Assembly (NCBI GenBank): GCA_934445015.1
Contig: CAKSDJ010000015.1
Location: 1-30,916, forward strand
Source of the DNA: an uncultured Eubacteriales bacterium
GTDB lineage: Bacteria > Bacillota > Clostridia > Oscillospirales > Acutalibacteraceae
Length of the DNA: 30,916 nt
Direction of reading: 5' to 3'
The notes under the pieces were generated by a model that worked only from the letters and a program-made list of their open reading frames with translations, was not told the origin of the DNA and did no database searches. Position 1 is the first letter of the stretch. Every line of letters begins with the position of its first letter. The translations under genes and the position numbers were made by a program. Of the stretch, positions 7,915 to 14,509 are shown piece by piece.

Positions 7915-8424
7915 TTATTTTTCAACAACGCATAATATAAACGGATTTTTGCCGTTGATTTTTTCCAATGATGAAGCTTGAACATATGCCGACTTTTCAT
8001 CCTTGCTCATATACACCGCTCCGCTCATATTTCCTTCAAAATCCTTGCCTGAAAAAGCATTACCAACATTCGTGACAGTTCCAACATAATAATAGCCGTC
8101 CGGAACCTCAGTTACGATTTTCATACTTGGATCTGCAATGAATGTTCTGCCATTCAGATAAAAATGAATTGGCGCATCGGAATCACTCCCTTGATTCGAT
8201 GTTATGTCATTGCCTTGATTATCTATAATGGGCTTTTCGTATGAAAAATGTTCGGTTATCATAGGAATGGTTGACACAATACATACAATAAGAACTAAGC
8301 AAGCAGCGATATAAGAGATAAATTTTTGTATTTGGAAATTCTTTTTGGGAGTAACATTAGAAAACTCCATGACATACCTATCTGCTATATCCCCAATAGC
8401 ACGCATCAACTTTGCGCCACTCAT
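7915..8424 (-). CDS. Probable anti-sigma factor, single-pass membrane protein
   Basis: A 169-residue protein with a short cytoplasmic N-terminus (AIGDIADRYVMEF, residues 9-21), one transmembrane helix (about 35-55, ISYIAACLVLIVCIVSTIP) and an extracytoplasmic domain rich in beta strands (HFYLNGRTFIA, VPDGYYYVGTV, SGAVYMS). This topology and the ATGA overlap with the upstream ECF sigma gene (8421-8424) are typical of anti-sigma factors that hold their sigma at the membrane. There is no zinc-binding ZAS motif (H-x3-C-x2-C), so recognition rests on topology and gene order. It is followed six bases later by the secreted protease gene, suggesting that the outer domain and the protease act in one response. 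No named family is recognised with certainty. Confidence 0.7.
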   Translation of the reverse strand: MSGAKLMRAIGDIADRYVMEFSNVTPKKNFQIQKFISYIAACLVLIVCIVSTIPMITEHFSYEKPIIDNQGNDITSNQGSDSDAPIHFYLNGRTFIADPSMKIVTEVPDGYYYVGTVTNVGNAFSGKDFEGNMSGAVYMSKDEKSAYVQASSLEKINGKNPFILCVVEK

Positions 8425-8978
8425 AACGTAACAACTCTTTTTTGTAAATGTTTTTTTAGTTTGGATCGTATCCGAGATAAACGTGTCCGGATTGCATTCT
8501 CTTTTAATCCTGTTATTTTGGAAATTGATTCATAAGAATCTACATACCAATAACGCCTTATGAAGATTAACCGATTCGTTTTACTTAGTGAGTCCAGAAA
8601 ATTCTCAATGCTCTTTGTTAGCTCTGTAGCTTCTATCTGAGATTCAACATTTTCATTTGAAGCAATACAATAATTCAATTCATCAACGCATTCATAATAT
8701 TGATTATTTCTTTTTTGTCGAGAATTATATGTACATCGATTTATGGAAATATTGCGAACAATCTTTAATAGAAAGGCGATTAACGGGTTAGGGGTTTTAG
8801 GTGGCACAGCATTCCACACTCCTAAATAAGAATCGTTAACGCATTCTTCTGCATCTTCACGATTTCCCAAAATGTTATAGGCGGTACTCATACTAATAGA
8901 GCCATATTTTGCAGACAGTTCAACAATCGCATTTTCGGATCTCTGAAAGAATAATTCAATTATCTTTTCATCATCCAC
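8421..8978 (-). CDS. ECF-type RNA polymerase sigma factor
   Basis: A 185-residue sigma-70 family protein with only regions 2 and 4. Region 2 covers about residues 20-80 (AYNILGNREDAEECVNDSYL, then WNAVPP and FLLKIVRNISINR) and region 4 about 125-180 (RRYWYVDSYESISKITGL, RLSRIRSKLKKHL), ending in the DNA-binding helix-turn-helix. The GTG at 8978 (protein MDDEKIIELFF) is chosen because GGGGGTGAT at 8983-8991 matches the extended Shine-Dalgarno and has proper spacing; the ATG at 8984 and GTG at 8993 lie inside or before this site. The group resembles small clostridial ECF factors paired with membrane anti-sigmas. It heads a three-gene operon and probably activates its own operon in response to an envelope or extracellular signal; the signal is unknown. 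Confidence 0.92.
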   Translation of the reverse strand: MDDEKIIELFFQRSENAIVELSAKYGSISMSTAYNILGNREDAEECVNDSYLGVWNAVPPKTPNPLIAFLLKIVRNISINRCTYNSRQKRNNQYYECVDELNYCIASNENVESQIEATELTKSIENFLDSLSKTNRLIFIRRYWYVDSYESISKITGLKENAIRTRLSRIRSKLKKHLQKRVVTL

Positions 8979-9075
8979 ACACATCACCCCCACACTGCCC
9001 CCTCACTTGTATAATCAATATTCATAATGATTTGTTACATAATTTGAACAACCTTTTTATCTTTTTCTTTGTTTA

Positions 9076-9103
9076 ATTATATCACATATTGAAAAGAATT
9101 CAA
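9076..9103 (-). promoter_or_regulatory. Candidate promoter of the ECF sigma operon
   Basis: Minus strand: TTGAAT (9103-9098), 16-base spacer, TATAAT (9081-9076), a reasonable sigma-A promoter about 100 bases upstream of the sigma start. Closer to the gene, TGTAAC on the minus strand near 9035 resembles the -35 element of ECF promoters, which would allow autoactivation, but no convincing ECF -10 follows. Confidence 0.5.
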
Positions 9104-9307
9104 AATCATTCACAGAAAAGCAGAGGATATCACCGTGTTTATTTTTATGAAAGATCAAGTAGTTGACTAACTGCAACTGCTTGCAGCCAGTCAAAAAGTC
9201 GACGTGCTCAAAGTTGCTTGTAAAAACAGTTCCTTTCGGTTTTATCTTTAACGTAACGATTTGTCATTGCCGCGCTTTGCTTCAAGCAACAGCACACTGC
9301 AAAACTA
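9104..9307. other. Intergenic region between icd and the sigma operon, with a hairpin
   Basis: No confident gene. The inverted repeat TTGACTAACTGCAA (9163-9176) / TTGCAGCCAGTCAA (9181-9194) forms a 14-base stem in minus-strand RNA with two G-U pairs and a four-base loop. The sequence after it is not T-rich, so it is a poor intrinsic terminator for icd. The minus-strand frame from about 9264 to 9057 is open but has no start codon or ribosome binding site. Confidence 0.4.
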
Positions 9308-10456
9308 TTACATATTTTTAATTGTATCCATAACATAGTTTCCGAAATCTTCGCAAGTTGCACCGTCATTTCGACCGGTTATAACATATTTTTTGTCAAC
9401 CTCGGTGCAAATGTGGAGTGCTTTGTCAAGTTTATCGGCATATTCGGTAAACCCTATGTGACGCAAAAGCATTTCGCTTGCCTTAAACATACTTGTAGGA
9501 TTGGCGTACATACCTCTGCCCTCTTCAATCATTCTGGGTGCAGAACCGTGTATTGCCTCAAACATAGAGTAAACATCGCCGAGATTGGCACTGCCGGCAG
9601 TACCAACGCCGCCCTGCAGTTGTGCCGCTTCATCGGTAATAATATCGCCGTAAAGGTTAGGCAGCAATATAACCTGAAACTTTGAACGCACGCGCGGATT
9701 AACAAGGTTTGCGGTCATAATATCAATGTACCAATCCTCTGCCTCAATGCCGGGATAATCTTTTGCGACTTCATGGCATATTTCAGAAAATTTACCGTCG
9801 GTTTTTTTCATTATATTTGCTTTTGTTACAATTGCAACGTTTGTTTTTCCGTTATTTTTTGCATATTCAAATGCGGCACGTGCAATACGCTTGGTGCCTT
9901 CATTTGTGGTAACCTTAAAATCGAACGCAAGTGTATCGGGTATTTCAACACCGCGTGAGCCCAAAACATACTCGCCCTCGGTATTTTCACGGAAAAACGT
10001 CCAATCAATACCGTCTTCGGGAACAGCAACCGGGCGAACATTCGCATAAAGGTCAAGTTCACGTCTCATTGCAACGTTTGCACTCTCTAAAGTGCCGCCT
10101 TTGAGTGTTGTTGTAGGTGCCTTTAAGATTACATTGCACGCCTTGATCTCTGCCAGAACATCATCGGGTATGGCTTTGTTATGCGCAATTCTGTTTTCAA
10201 TTGTAAGGCCTTCAATGGTGCGGAGTTCAACTTTTCCGGCAGCAATCTCATCTTTTAGTATAAACTTTAAAAGCCTTTCTGATTCTGCGGATATGATAGG
10301 TCCTATACCGTCGCCTCCGCACACGCCTATTATTATTTTATCAAGTTTTTTGTAATCTGTATATGCGGTATCTGCTTCCATTTTTCTTTCTCTGGCAATC
10401 TGTTCTTCAAGAATTGTGCGGAATTGTTCAACCGCCTGATCTACATAGTTTTTCAT
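9308..10456 (-). CDS. icd: Isocitrate dehydrogenase (isocitrate/isopropylmalate dehydrogenase family)
   Basis: Oxidative decarboxylation of isocitrate to 2-oxoglutarate in the cytoplasm. The 382-residue protein shows GVCGGDGIGP at the N-terminal part of the fold, KGGTLESANVAMRRELDLYA with the isocitrate-binding Ser, Asn and Arg residues, ENTEGEY, the Lys-Asn region of IVTKANIMKKTDG, and the metal-binding NLYGDIITDEAAQ. The coenzyme loop reads HGSAPRMIEEGRGMYANP, which matches neither the classic NADP (Lys-Tyr) nor NAD (Asp-Ile) pattern of well-studied enzymes, so specificity is left open. The ATG at 10456 is chosen because GGAG sits six bases before it; the ATG four codons upstream lacks a good site. 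The gene is last in the citrate synthase-aconitase operon, which fixes the substrate as isocitrate rather than isopropylmalate. Confidence 0.88.
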   Translation of the reverse strand: MKNYVDQAVEQFRTILEEQIARERKMEADTAYTDYKKLDKIIIGVCGGDGIGPIISAESERLLKFILKDEIAAGKVELRTIEGLTIENRIAHNKAIPDDVLAEIKACNVILKAPTTTLKGGTLESANVAMRRELDLYANVRPVAVPEDGIDWTFFRENTEGEYVLGSRGVEIPDTLAFDFKVTTNEGTKRIARAAFEYAKNNGKTNVAIVTKANIMKKTDGKFSEICHEVAKDYPGIEAEDWYIDIMTANLVNPRVRSKFQVILLPNLYGDIITDEAAQLQGGVGTAGSANLGDVYSMFEAIHGSAPRMIEEGRGMYANPTSMFKASEMLLRHIGFTEYADKLDKALHICTEVDKKYVITGRNDGATCEDFGNYVMDTIKNM

Positions 10457-10504
10457 AGTATTCTCCATTCTGTTCTAATTTAAAATATAAATATGCAGGA
10501 TATA

Positions 10505-12433
10505 TTATTTACCCTCTTTTGTGTAGTTAAGTAAACCGCCGGCCTTAAGGATTTGCTTTTGCCTGTCGGTAAAATTACATACAAGTTCTATGCTGTCGCC
10601 GCTTGTTTCATTTACAAGTGTCATAACACCGGTATCCATACCTTTAAATACATCGGTAAGCGACAGTTTGTCACCTTGATTTATTTTATCGTAATCATCG
10701 GCATTTTTAAACGTAAGAGGCATAATACCTGCGTTTATAAGGTTTGCGACGTGAATACGCGCAAAACTTTTAGTGATTACTACCCTGACCCCCAAATACA
10801 TAGGTACCAAAGCCGCGTGCTCACGCGACGAACCCTGACCGTAGTTGCTTCCGCCTACTATTATGCTCTCGCCTAAAGCTTTTGCCCTTTCGGGGAACGA
10901 CTTATCGCATACACCGAAACAGAATTGCGAAAGGTGCGGAATATTTGAGCGGTACGGCAAAATTTTGGCACCCGCAGGCATAATGTGGTCGGTTGTAATG
11001 TTATCGCCCACTTTAAGCGCAACCTCTGCAGAAAAACTGTCGGTCTGAGGTTTTGATTCGGGAAAAGGCTTGATATTAGGTCCGCGCAAAACCTCTACGC
11101 TGTCTGCACAGCACTCGTCTGCCGGAGCAATAACCGCACTGTCGTCTATTTTGAATTTTTTAGGCATCTTAATTTTTATACTGCCGCCAAATACAGTCGG
11201 ATCGGTGATTTCACCTGTAAGAGCCGCAGCAACCGCAGTTTCAGGCGATACAAGGTATACACCTGCGTCGGCAGTACCGCTTCTGCCCTCAAAGTTACGG
11301 TTAAACGTTCTGAGAGATATACCTGCCGAATTAGGTGAAAATCCCATACCTATGCAGGGTCCGCAGGCAGATTCAAGAATACGAGCGCCGCTTGCAATTA
11401 TATCGCTTAACGCACCGCAATCAGCAAGCATTGCGAGCACCTGCTTTGAACCCGGCGAGATTGACAGGCTTACTGACGGTGATATCGTTTTACCTTTCAG
11501 CATTGCGGCAACTTTAAGCATATCCATAAGCGAAGAGTTTGTACATGAGCCTATACAAACCTGATCTACCCTTGTACCTTTTAAAGATTCTACCGTTACA
11601 ACATTATCAGGACTGTGCGGGCAGGCAATAAGCGGTTTTAATTCATCAAGATTTATATCTATAACCTTATCGTATACCGCGTCGGGGTCGCTTGCAAGCG
11701 GTATGTAATCTTCTTCTCTGCCCTCTGCTTTCAAAAACTCGCGTGTTACATCGTCAGACGGAAAAATAGAGGTTGTAGCACCTAATTCGGTACCCATATT
11801 TGTAATGGTTGCGCGTTCCGGCACAGACAAATTCTTAATACCTTCGCCGCCCCATTCGATTATTGCACCGACGCCGCCTTTTACCGATAAAATACGAAGT
11901 ATTTCAAGGCTGATGTCTTTTGCGGTAACATACGGCTTTAATTTACCTGTAAGATTAACCTTATACATTTTGGGCATAGTTATGTAATAAGCACCGCCGC
12001 CCATAGCAACCGCCACATCAAGACCGCCTGCGCCCATAGCGAGCATACCTATGCCACCGCCGGTCGGCGTATGGCTGTCAGATCCTATAAGTGTTTTGCC
12101 GGGTTTTCCGAAACGTTCAAGATGCACCTGATGGCATATTCCGTTGCCCGGACGCGAAAAATATATTCCGTGTTTTGAGGCTACCGATTGTATGTACCTG
12201 TGGTCATCTGCATTCTCAAAACCCGATTGAAGCGTATTGTGATCTATGTATGCTACGCTTTTTTCGGTTTTAACCCTTTTGAGACCCATTGTTTCAAACT
12301 CAAGATACGCCATTGTACCTGTGGCGTCTTGTGTGAGTGTTTGGTCAATTTTAAGCGATATTTCATTGCCTGCCTTCATCTCACCCGAAACAAGATGTGA
12401 TTTGATTATTTTTTGTGCTATTGTGTAACCCAT
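10505..12433 (-). CDS. acn: Aconitate hydratase
   Basis: A [4Fe-4S] enzyme that converts citrate to isocitrate. The 642-residue length fits the compact mitochondrial-type/AcnA-like form with all four domains. The three cluster cysteines are C297 in CIGSCTNSS, C357 and C360 in SACGPCIGMGF. Substrate-contact regions GSDSHTPTGGG (residues 117-127) and the swivelling domain signature GGSNYGQGSSREHAAL are both intact. It starts two bases after the GntR gene and ends 48 bases before icd, so it is part of one operon. Homoaconitase and isopropylmalate isomerase are related alternatives, but single-chain fusion, length and the neighbouring citrate synthase and icd support aconitase. Confidence 0.94.
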   Translation of the reverse strand: MGYTIAQKIIKSHLVSGEMKAGNEISLKIDQTLTQDATGTMAYLEFETMGLKRVKTEKSVAYIDHNTLQSGFENADDHRYIQSVASKHGIYFSRPGNGICHQVHLERFGKPGKTLIGSDSHTPTGGGIGMLAMGAGGLDVAVAMGGGAYYITMPKMYKVNLTGKLKPYVTAKDISLEILRILSVKGGVGAIIEWGGEGIKNLSVPERATITNMGTELGATTSIFPSDDVTREFLKAEGREEDYIPLASDPDAVYDKVIDINLDELKPLIACPHSPDNVVTVESLKGTRVDQVCIGSCTNSSLMDMLKVAAMLKGKTISPSVSLSISPGSKQVLAMLADCGALSDIIASGARILESACGPCIGMGFSPNSAGISLRTFNRNFEGRSGTADAGVYLVSPETAVAAALTGEITDPTVFGGSIKIKMPKKFKIDDSAVIAPADECCADSVEVLRGPNIKPFPESKPQTDSFSAEVALKVGDNITTDHIMPAGAKILPYRSNIPHLSQFCFGVCDKSFPERAKALGESIIVGGSNYGQGSSREHAALVPMYLGVRVVITKSFARIHVANLINAGIMPLTFKNADDYDKINQGDKLSLTDVFKGMDTGVMTLVNETSGDSIELVCNFTDRQKQILKAGGLLNYTKEGK

Positions 12434-12435
12434 AC

Positions 12436-13080
12436 TCAGTTCCCTTTCTTTTTCATATGATTATAAGCATTGTCAAGATGCTGTTTTATAAGTTTTGATG
12501 TAAGTTTACCGTCACGTGCGGCAATAGCTTCATAAATGGCTCTGTGCTCGGCAACGGATGCTTCGGCGCGGCTGCTGTTGCTTACCGATGCTTTTCGGTA
12601 TTTCAGTATTTTTTTATGAAGCGGCTCCAACACATCATAAAAAATTATGCTGCCGCTCATTTTATAAATCGTTTCATGAAAACGGCTGTCCATTGCTTTA
12701 ATACGGTCGGGATCATTTTTTTTGAGATAAAACTCCTGAAACTCAAGTGCTTCTTTTATAATCGCCAACTGATCGTCAGTGTGATTTTCGGCAGCCATTT
12801 CGGCTGCTTTGCACTCAATCTCTTTGCGTATGGTAAAAATATCCTCAAGGTCTTTCTCACTTATTCCCACAACAACTATGCCTTTTTGTGAGTCCTCAAT
12901 CAAATGTTCCTGCTCAAGGCGTTTAAGCGCCTCGCGCACCGGTGTGCGGCTTACACCCAACTCTGAGCACAGTTTGTTTTCGGTCAGTATTTCACCGCGC
13001 TGATATTTTCCGTTTAAAATATCGGTTTCAATATGATCAAAAACCTGATCAGCCAAAGATACGGTTTTATGTTCTATCAT
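12436..13080 (-). CDS. GntR-family transcriptional regulator, FadR/FCD subfamily
   Basis: A 214-residue regulator. The N-terminal winged helix-turn-helix (residues about 8-75) includes GVSRTPVREALKRLEQEHLI, the GntR signature. The C-terminal all-helical FCD domain (about 85-205) keeps likely metal or ligand residues in DSRFHETIY, EHRAIYEAI and QHLDNAYNHM. It lies between the citrate synthase and aconitase genes, sharing an ATGA overlap with the former (13077-13080) and an AGGAGGT ribosome binding site made from the last codons of that gene. The regulator of this operon would most simply bind citrate or a related tricarboxylate and control its own promoter, where TGTATA/TATACA palindromes are found at 14457-14481. 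The ligand is inference. Confidence 0.92.
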   Translation of the reverse strand: MIEHKTVSLADQVFDHIETDILNGKYQRGEILTENKLCSELGVSRTPVREALKRLEQEHLIEDSQKGIVVVGISEKDLEDIFTIRKEIECKAAEMAAENHTDDQLAIIKEALEFQEFYLKKNDPDRIKAMDSRFHETIYKMSGSIIFYDVLEPLHKKILKYRKASVSNSSRAEASVAEHRAIYEAIAARDGKLTSKLIKQHLDNAYNHMKKKGN

Positions 13081-14444
13081 AATTTACCTCCTGAAAGCTG
13101 TGTGATTTTGCCCTCGATTTCTTTATTTGAAAGCGACGTTTGCCTGCCGCTTTCATACTCTTTGTCAATCCATTCTTTCATCTTAACCACAATATCGCTG
13201 TGTTTATCTACCGCATTTTCGCCCGTGAGATTATAATTCTGATTGATCCAATAAGCAATGCCTGCAAGCCCGGATGTTTTTCCTATAAGCACCGATACGG
13301 GCCTGTTCAATATTTTTTCGGTATTGAAAATATTATAAATCTCTTCATCTTTGAGCAGACCGTCGGCGTGAATACCTGCGCGTGTTACGTTAAAGTTTCT
13401 GCCCACAAACGGAGTCATAGGCGGAATTTCGTAACCTATTTCATTTTTAAAATAATCGGCTATCTCGGTAATAACGGTAGGGTCCATACCGTCAAAGGAA
13501 CCGCGCAACGAGGCATATTCCATAACCATTGCTTCAAGCGGAACATTGCCCGTGCGCTCGCCTATACCGAGCAGCGAGCAGTTAACGCCCGATGCACCGT
13601 ATAACCATGCGGTAGACGCATTTGTAACTGCCTTGTAAAAATCGTTATGACCGTGCCACTCAAGCATTTCGCTCGGTACATCTGAGTAATGCTGCAATCC
13701 GTAAATTATTCCCGGCACACTCCGCGGCAAAGCAACTTCAGGGTACGGCACACCGTAACCCATAGTGTCACACGCACGTATACGAACAGGTATCCCCGCT
13801 TCTTTTGACATTCGCATAAGTTCGTTAACAAAAGGAACAACAAAACCGTAAAAATCGGCGCGCGTTATATCTTCTAAATGGCATCGTGGCATTACACCTG
13901 CCTCAAACGCCTGCGACACTGCCGCCAAATATGTATCCAGCGCCTGCTTACGGGTCATTTTGAGTTTCTTGAATATGTGATAATCACTGCACGAAACAAG
14001 TATGCCGGTTTCGCGTATTCCAAGATCCTTTACAAGTTTAAAATCCTCTTTGTTTGCCCTGATCCAAGTAGTAATTTCAGGAAATTTTAATCCTAATTCC
14101 TGACATTTTTCAAGCGCTTCCCTATCTTTTTTGCTGTAAACAAAAAACTCTGTCTGCCTTATAATACCGTAAGGGCCGCCCAGCTTTGACATAAGTTTAT
14201 ACAAATTAACTATCTGTTCTACGCTGTACGGCTCTACCGATTGCTGACCGTCGCGTAATGATGTATCGGTTATCCAAATATCCTTAGGCATTTGGATAGG
14301 CACGCGGCGATGGTTGAATGCAATGCGCGGCACATCGTCATAACTGTAAAATTCACGATACAGGTTAGGTTCATCTATATCCTGTAATGAGTATTTATAA
14401 TCATTTTCTTCTAACAAATTGGTTTTATTCGACATTTCTATCAT
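13077..14444 (-). CDS. Re-citrate synthase (homocitrate/isopropylmalate synthase superfamily)
   Basis: A 455-residue DRE-TIM metallolyase. It has the metal and substrate site DTSLRDGQQSVEPYSVEQ, the RQTEFFVYSKKD and SCSDYHIFKKLKM segments characteristic of the Re-face-specific citrate synthases described from Clostridium kluyveri, the CHLEDITRADFYGFVVPF stretch, the HGHND metal ligands, and GERTGN. It condenses acetyl-CoA with oxaloacetate. Aconitase and isocitrate dehydrogenase genes follow in the same operon, which argues for citrate rather than homocitrate, citramalate or isopropylmalate as product. The ATG at 14444 is chosen: AAGGGGTGAT at 14449-14458 is an extended Shine-Dalgarno, and the longer frame would begin upstream of the predicted transcript start. 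Automated annotation often mislabels this family as isopropylmalate or homocitrate synthase. Confidence 0.88.
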   Translation of the reverse strand: MIEMSNKTNLLEENDYKYSLQDIDEPNLYREFYSYDDVPRIAFNHRRVPIQMPKDIWITDTSLRDGQQSVEPYSVEQIVNLYKLMSKLGGPYGIIRQTEFFVYSKKDREALEKCQELGLKFPEITTWIRANKEDFKLVKDLGIRETGILVSCSDYHIFKKLKMTRKQALDTYLAAVSQAFEAGVMPRCHLEDITRADFYGFVVPFVNELMRMSKEAGIPVRIRACDTMGYGVPYPEVALPRSVPGIIYGLQHYSDVPSEMLEWHGHNDFYKAVTNASTAWLYGASGVNCSLLGIGERTGNVPLEAMVMEYASLRGSFDGMDPTVITEIADYFKNEIGYEIPPMTPFVGRNFNVTRAGIHADGLLKDEEIYNIFNTEKILNRPVSVLIGKTSGLAGIAYWINQNYNLTGENAVDKHSDIVVKMKEWIDKEYESGRQTSLSNKEIEGKITQLSGGKL

Positions 14445-14456
14445 CAGTATCACCCC

Positions 14457-14481
14457 TTGTATATCTGTATACAATTATACA
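14457..14481. promoter_or_regulatory. Overlapping palindromes, probable GntR operator
   Basis: TTGTATA (14457-14463) TCTG TATACAA (14468-14474) is a perfect inverted repeat, and it interlocks with TGTATA (14466-14471) CAAT TATACA (14476-14481). Such T-x-G-T...A-C-x-A palindromes are typical for the FadR branch of GntR regulators. The block covers the -10 box and the transcript start of the citrate synthase operon, as expected for repression by the regulator encoded by the second gene of the operon. Confidence 0.6.
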
Positions 14482-14502
14482 TCGCTTTGAGCACAGTGTC
14501 AA
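14474..14502 (-). promoter_or_regulatory. Consensus sigma-A promoter of the citrate synthase operon
   Basis: Minus strand: TTGACA (14502-14497), exactly 17 bases, TATAAT (14479-14474), a perfect match to consensus. Transcription should start near 14467. The -35 box lies just beyond the stop codon of the upstream penicillin-binding protein gene. Confidence 0.88.
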
Positions 14503-14509
14503 TAGTTTT

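Noticed and set aside
9163..9194. Hairpin as the terminator of icd
   Set aside because: It lies more than 110 bases after the gene and is not followed by a T-run on the minus strand.
13077..14444. Isopropylmalate, citramalate or homocitrate synthase
   Set aside because: Operon context with aconitase and isocitrate dehydrogenase, and segments typical of Re-citrate synthase, fit citrate formation better.
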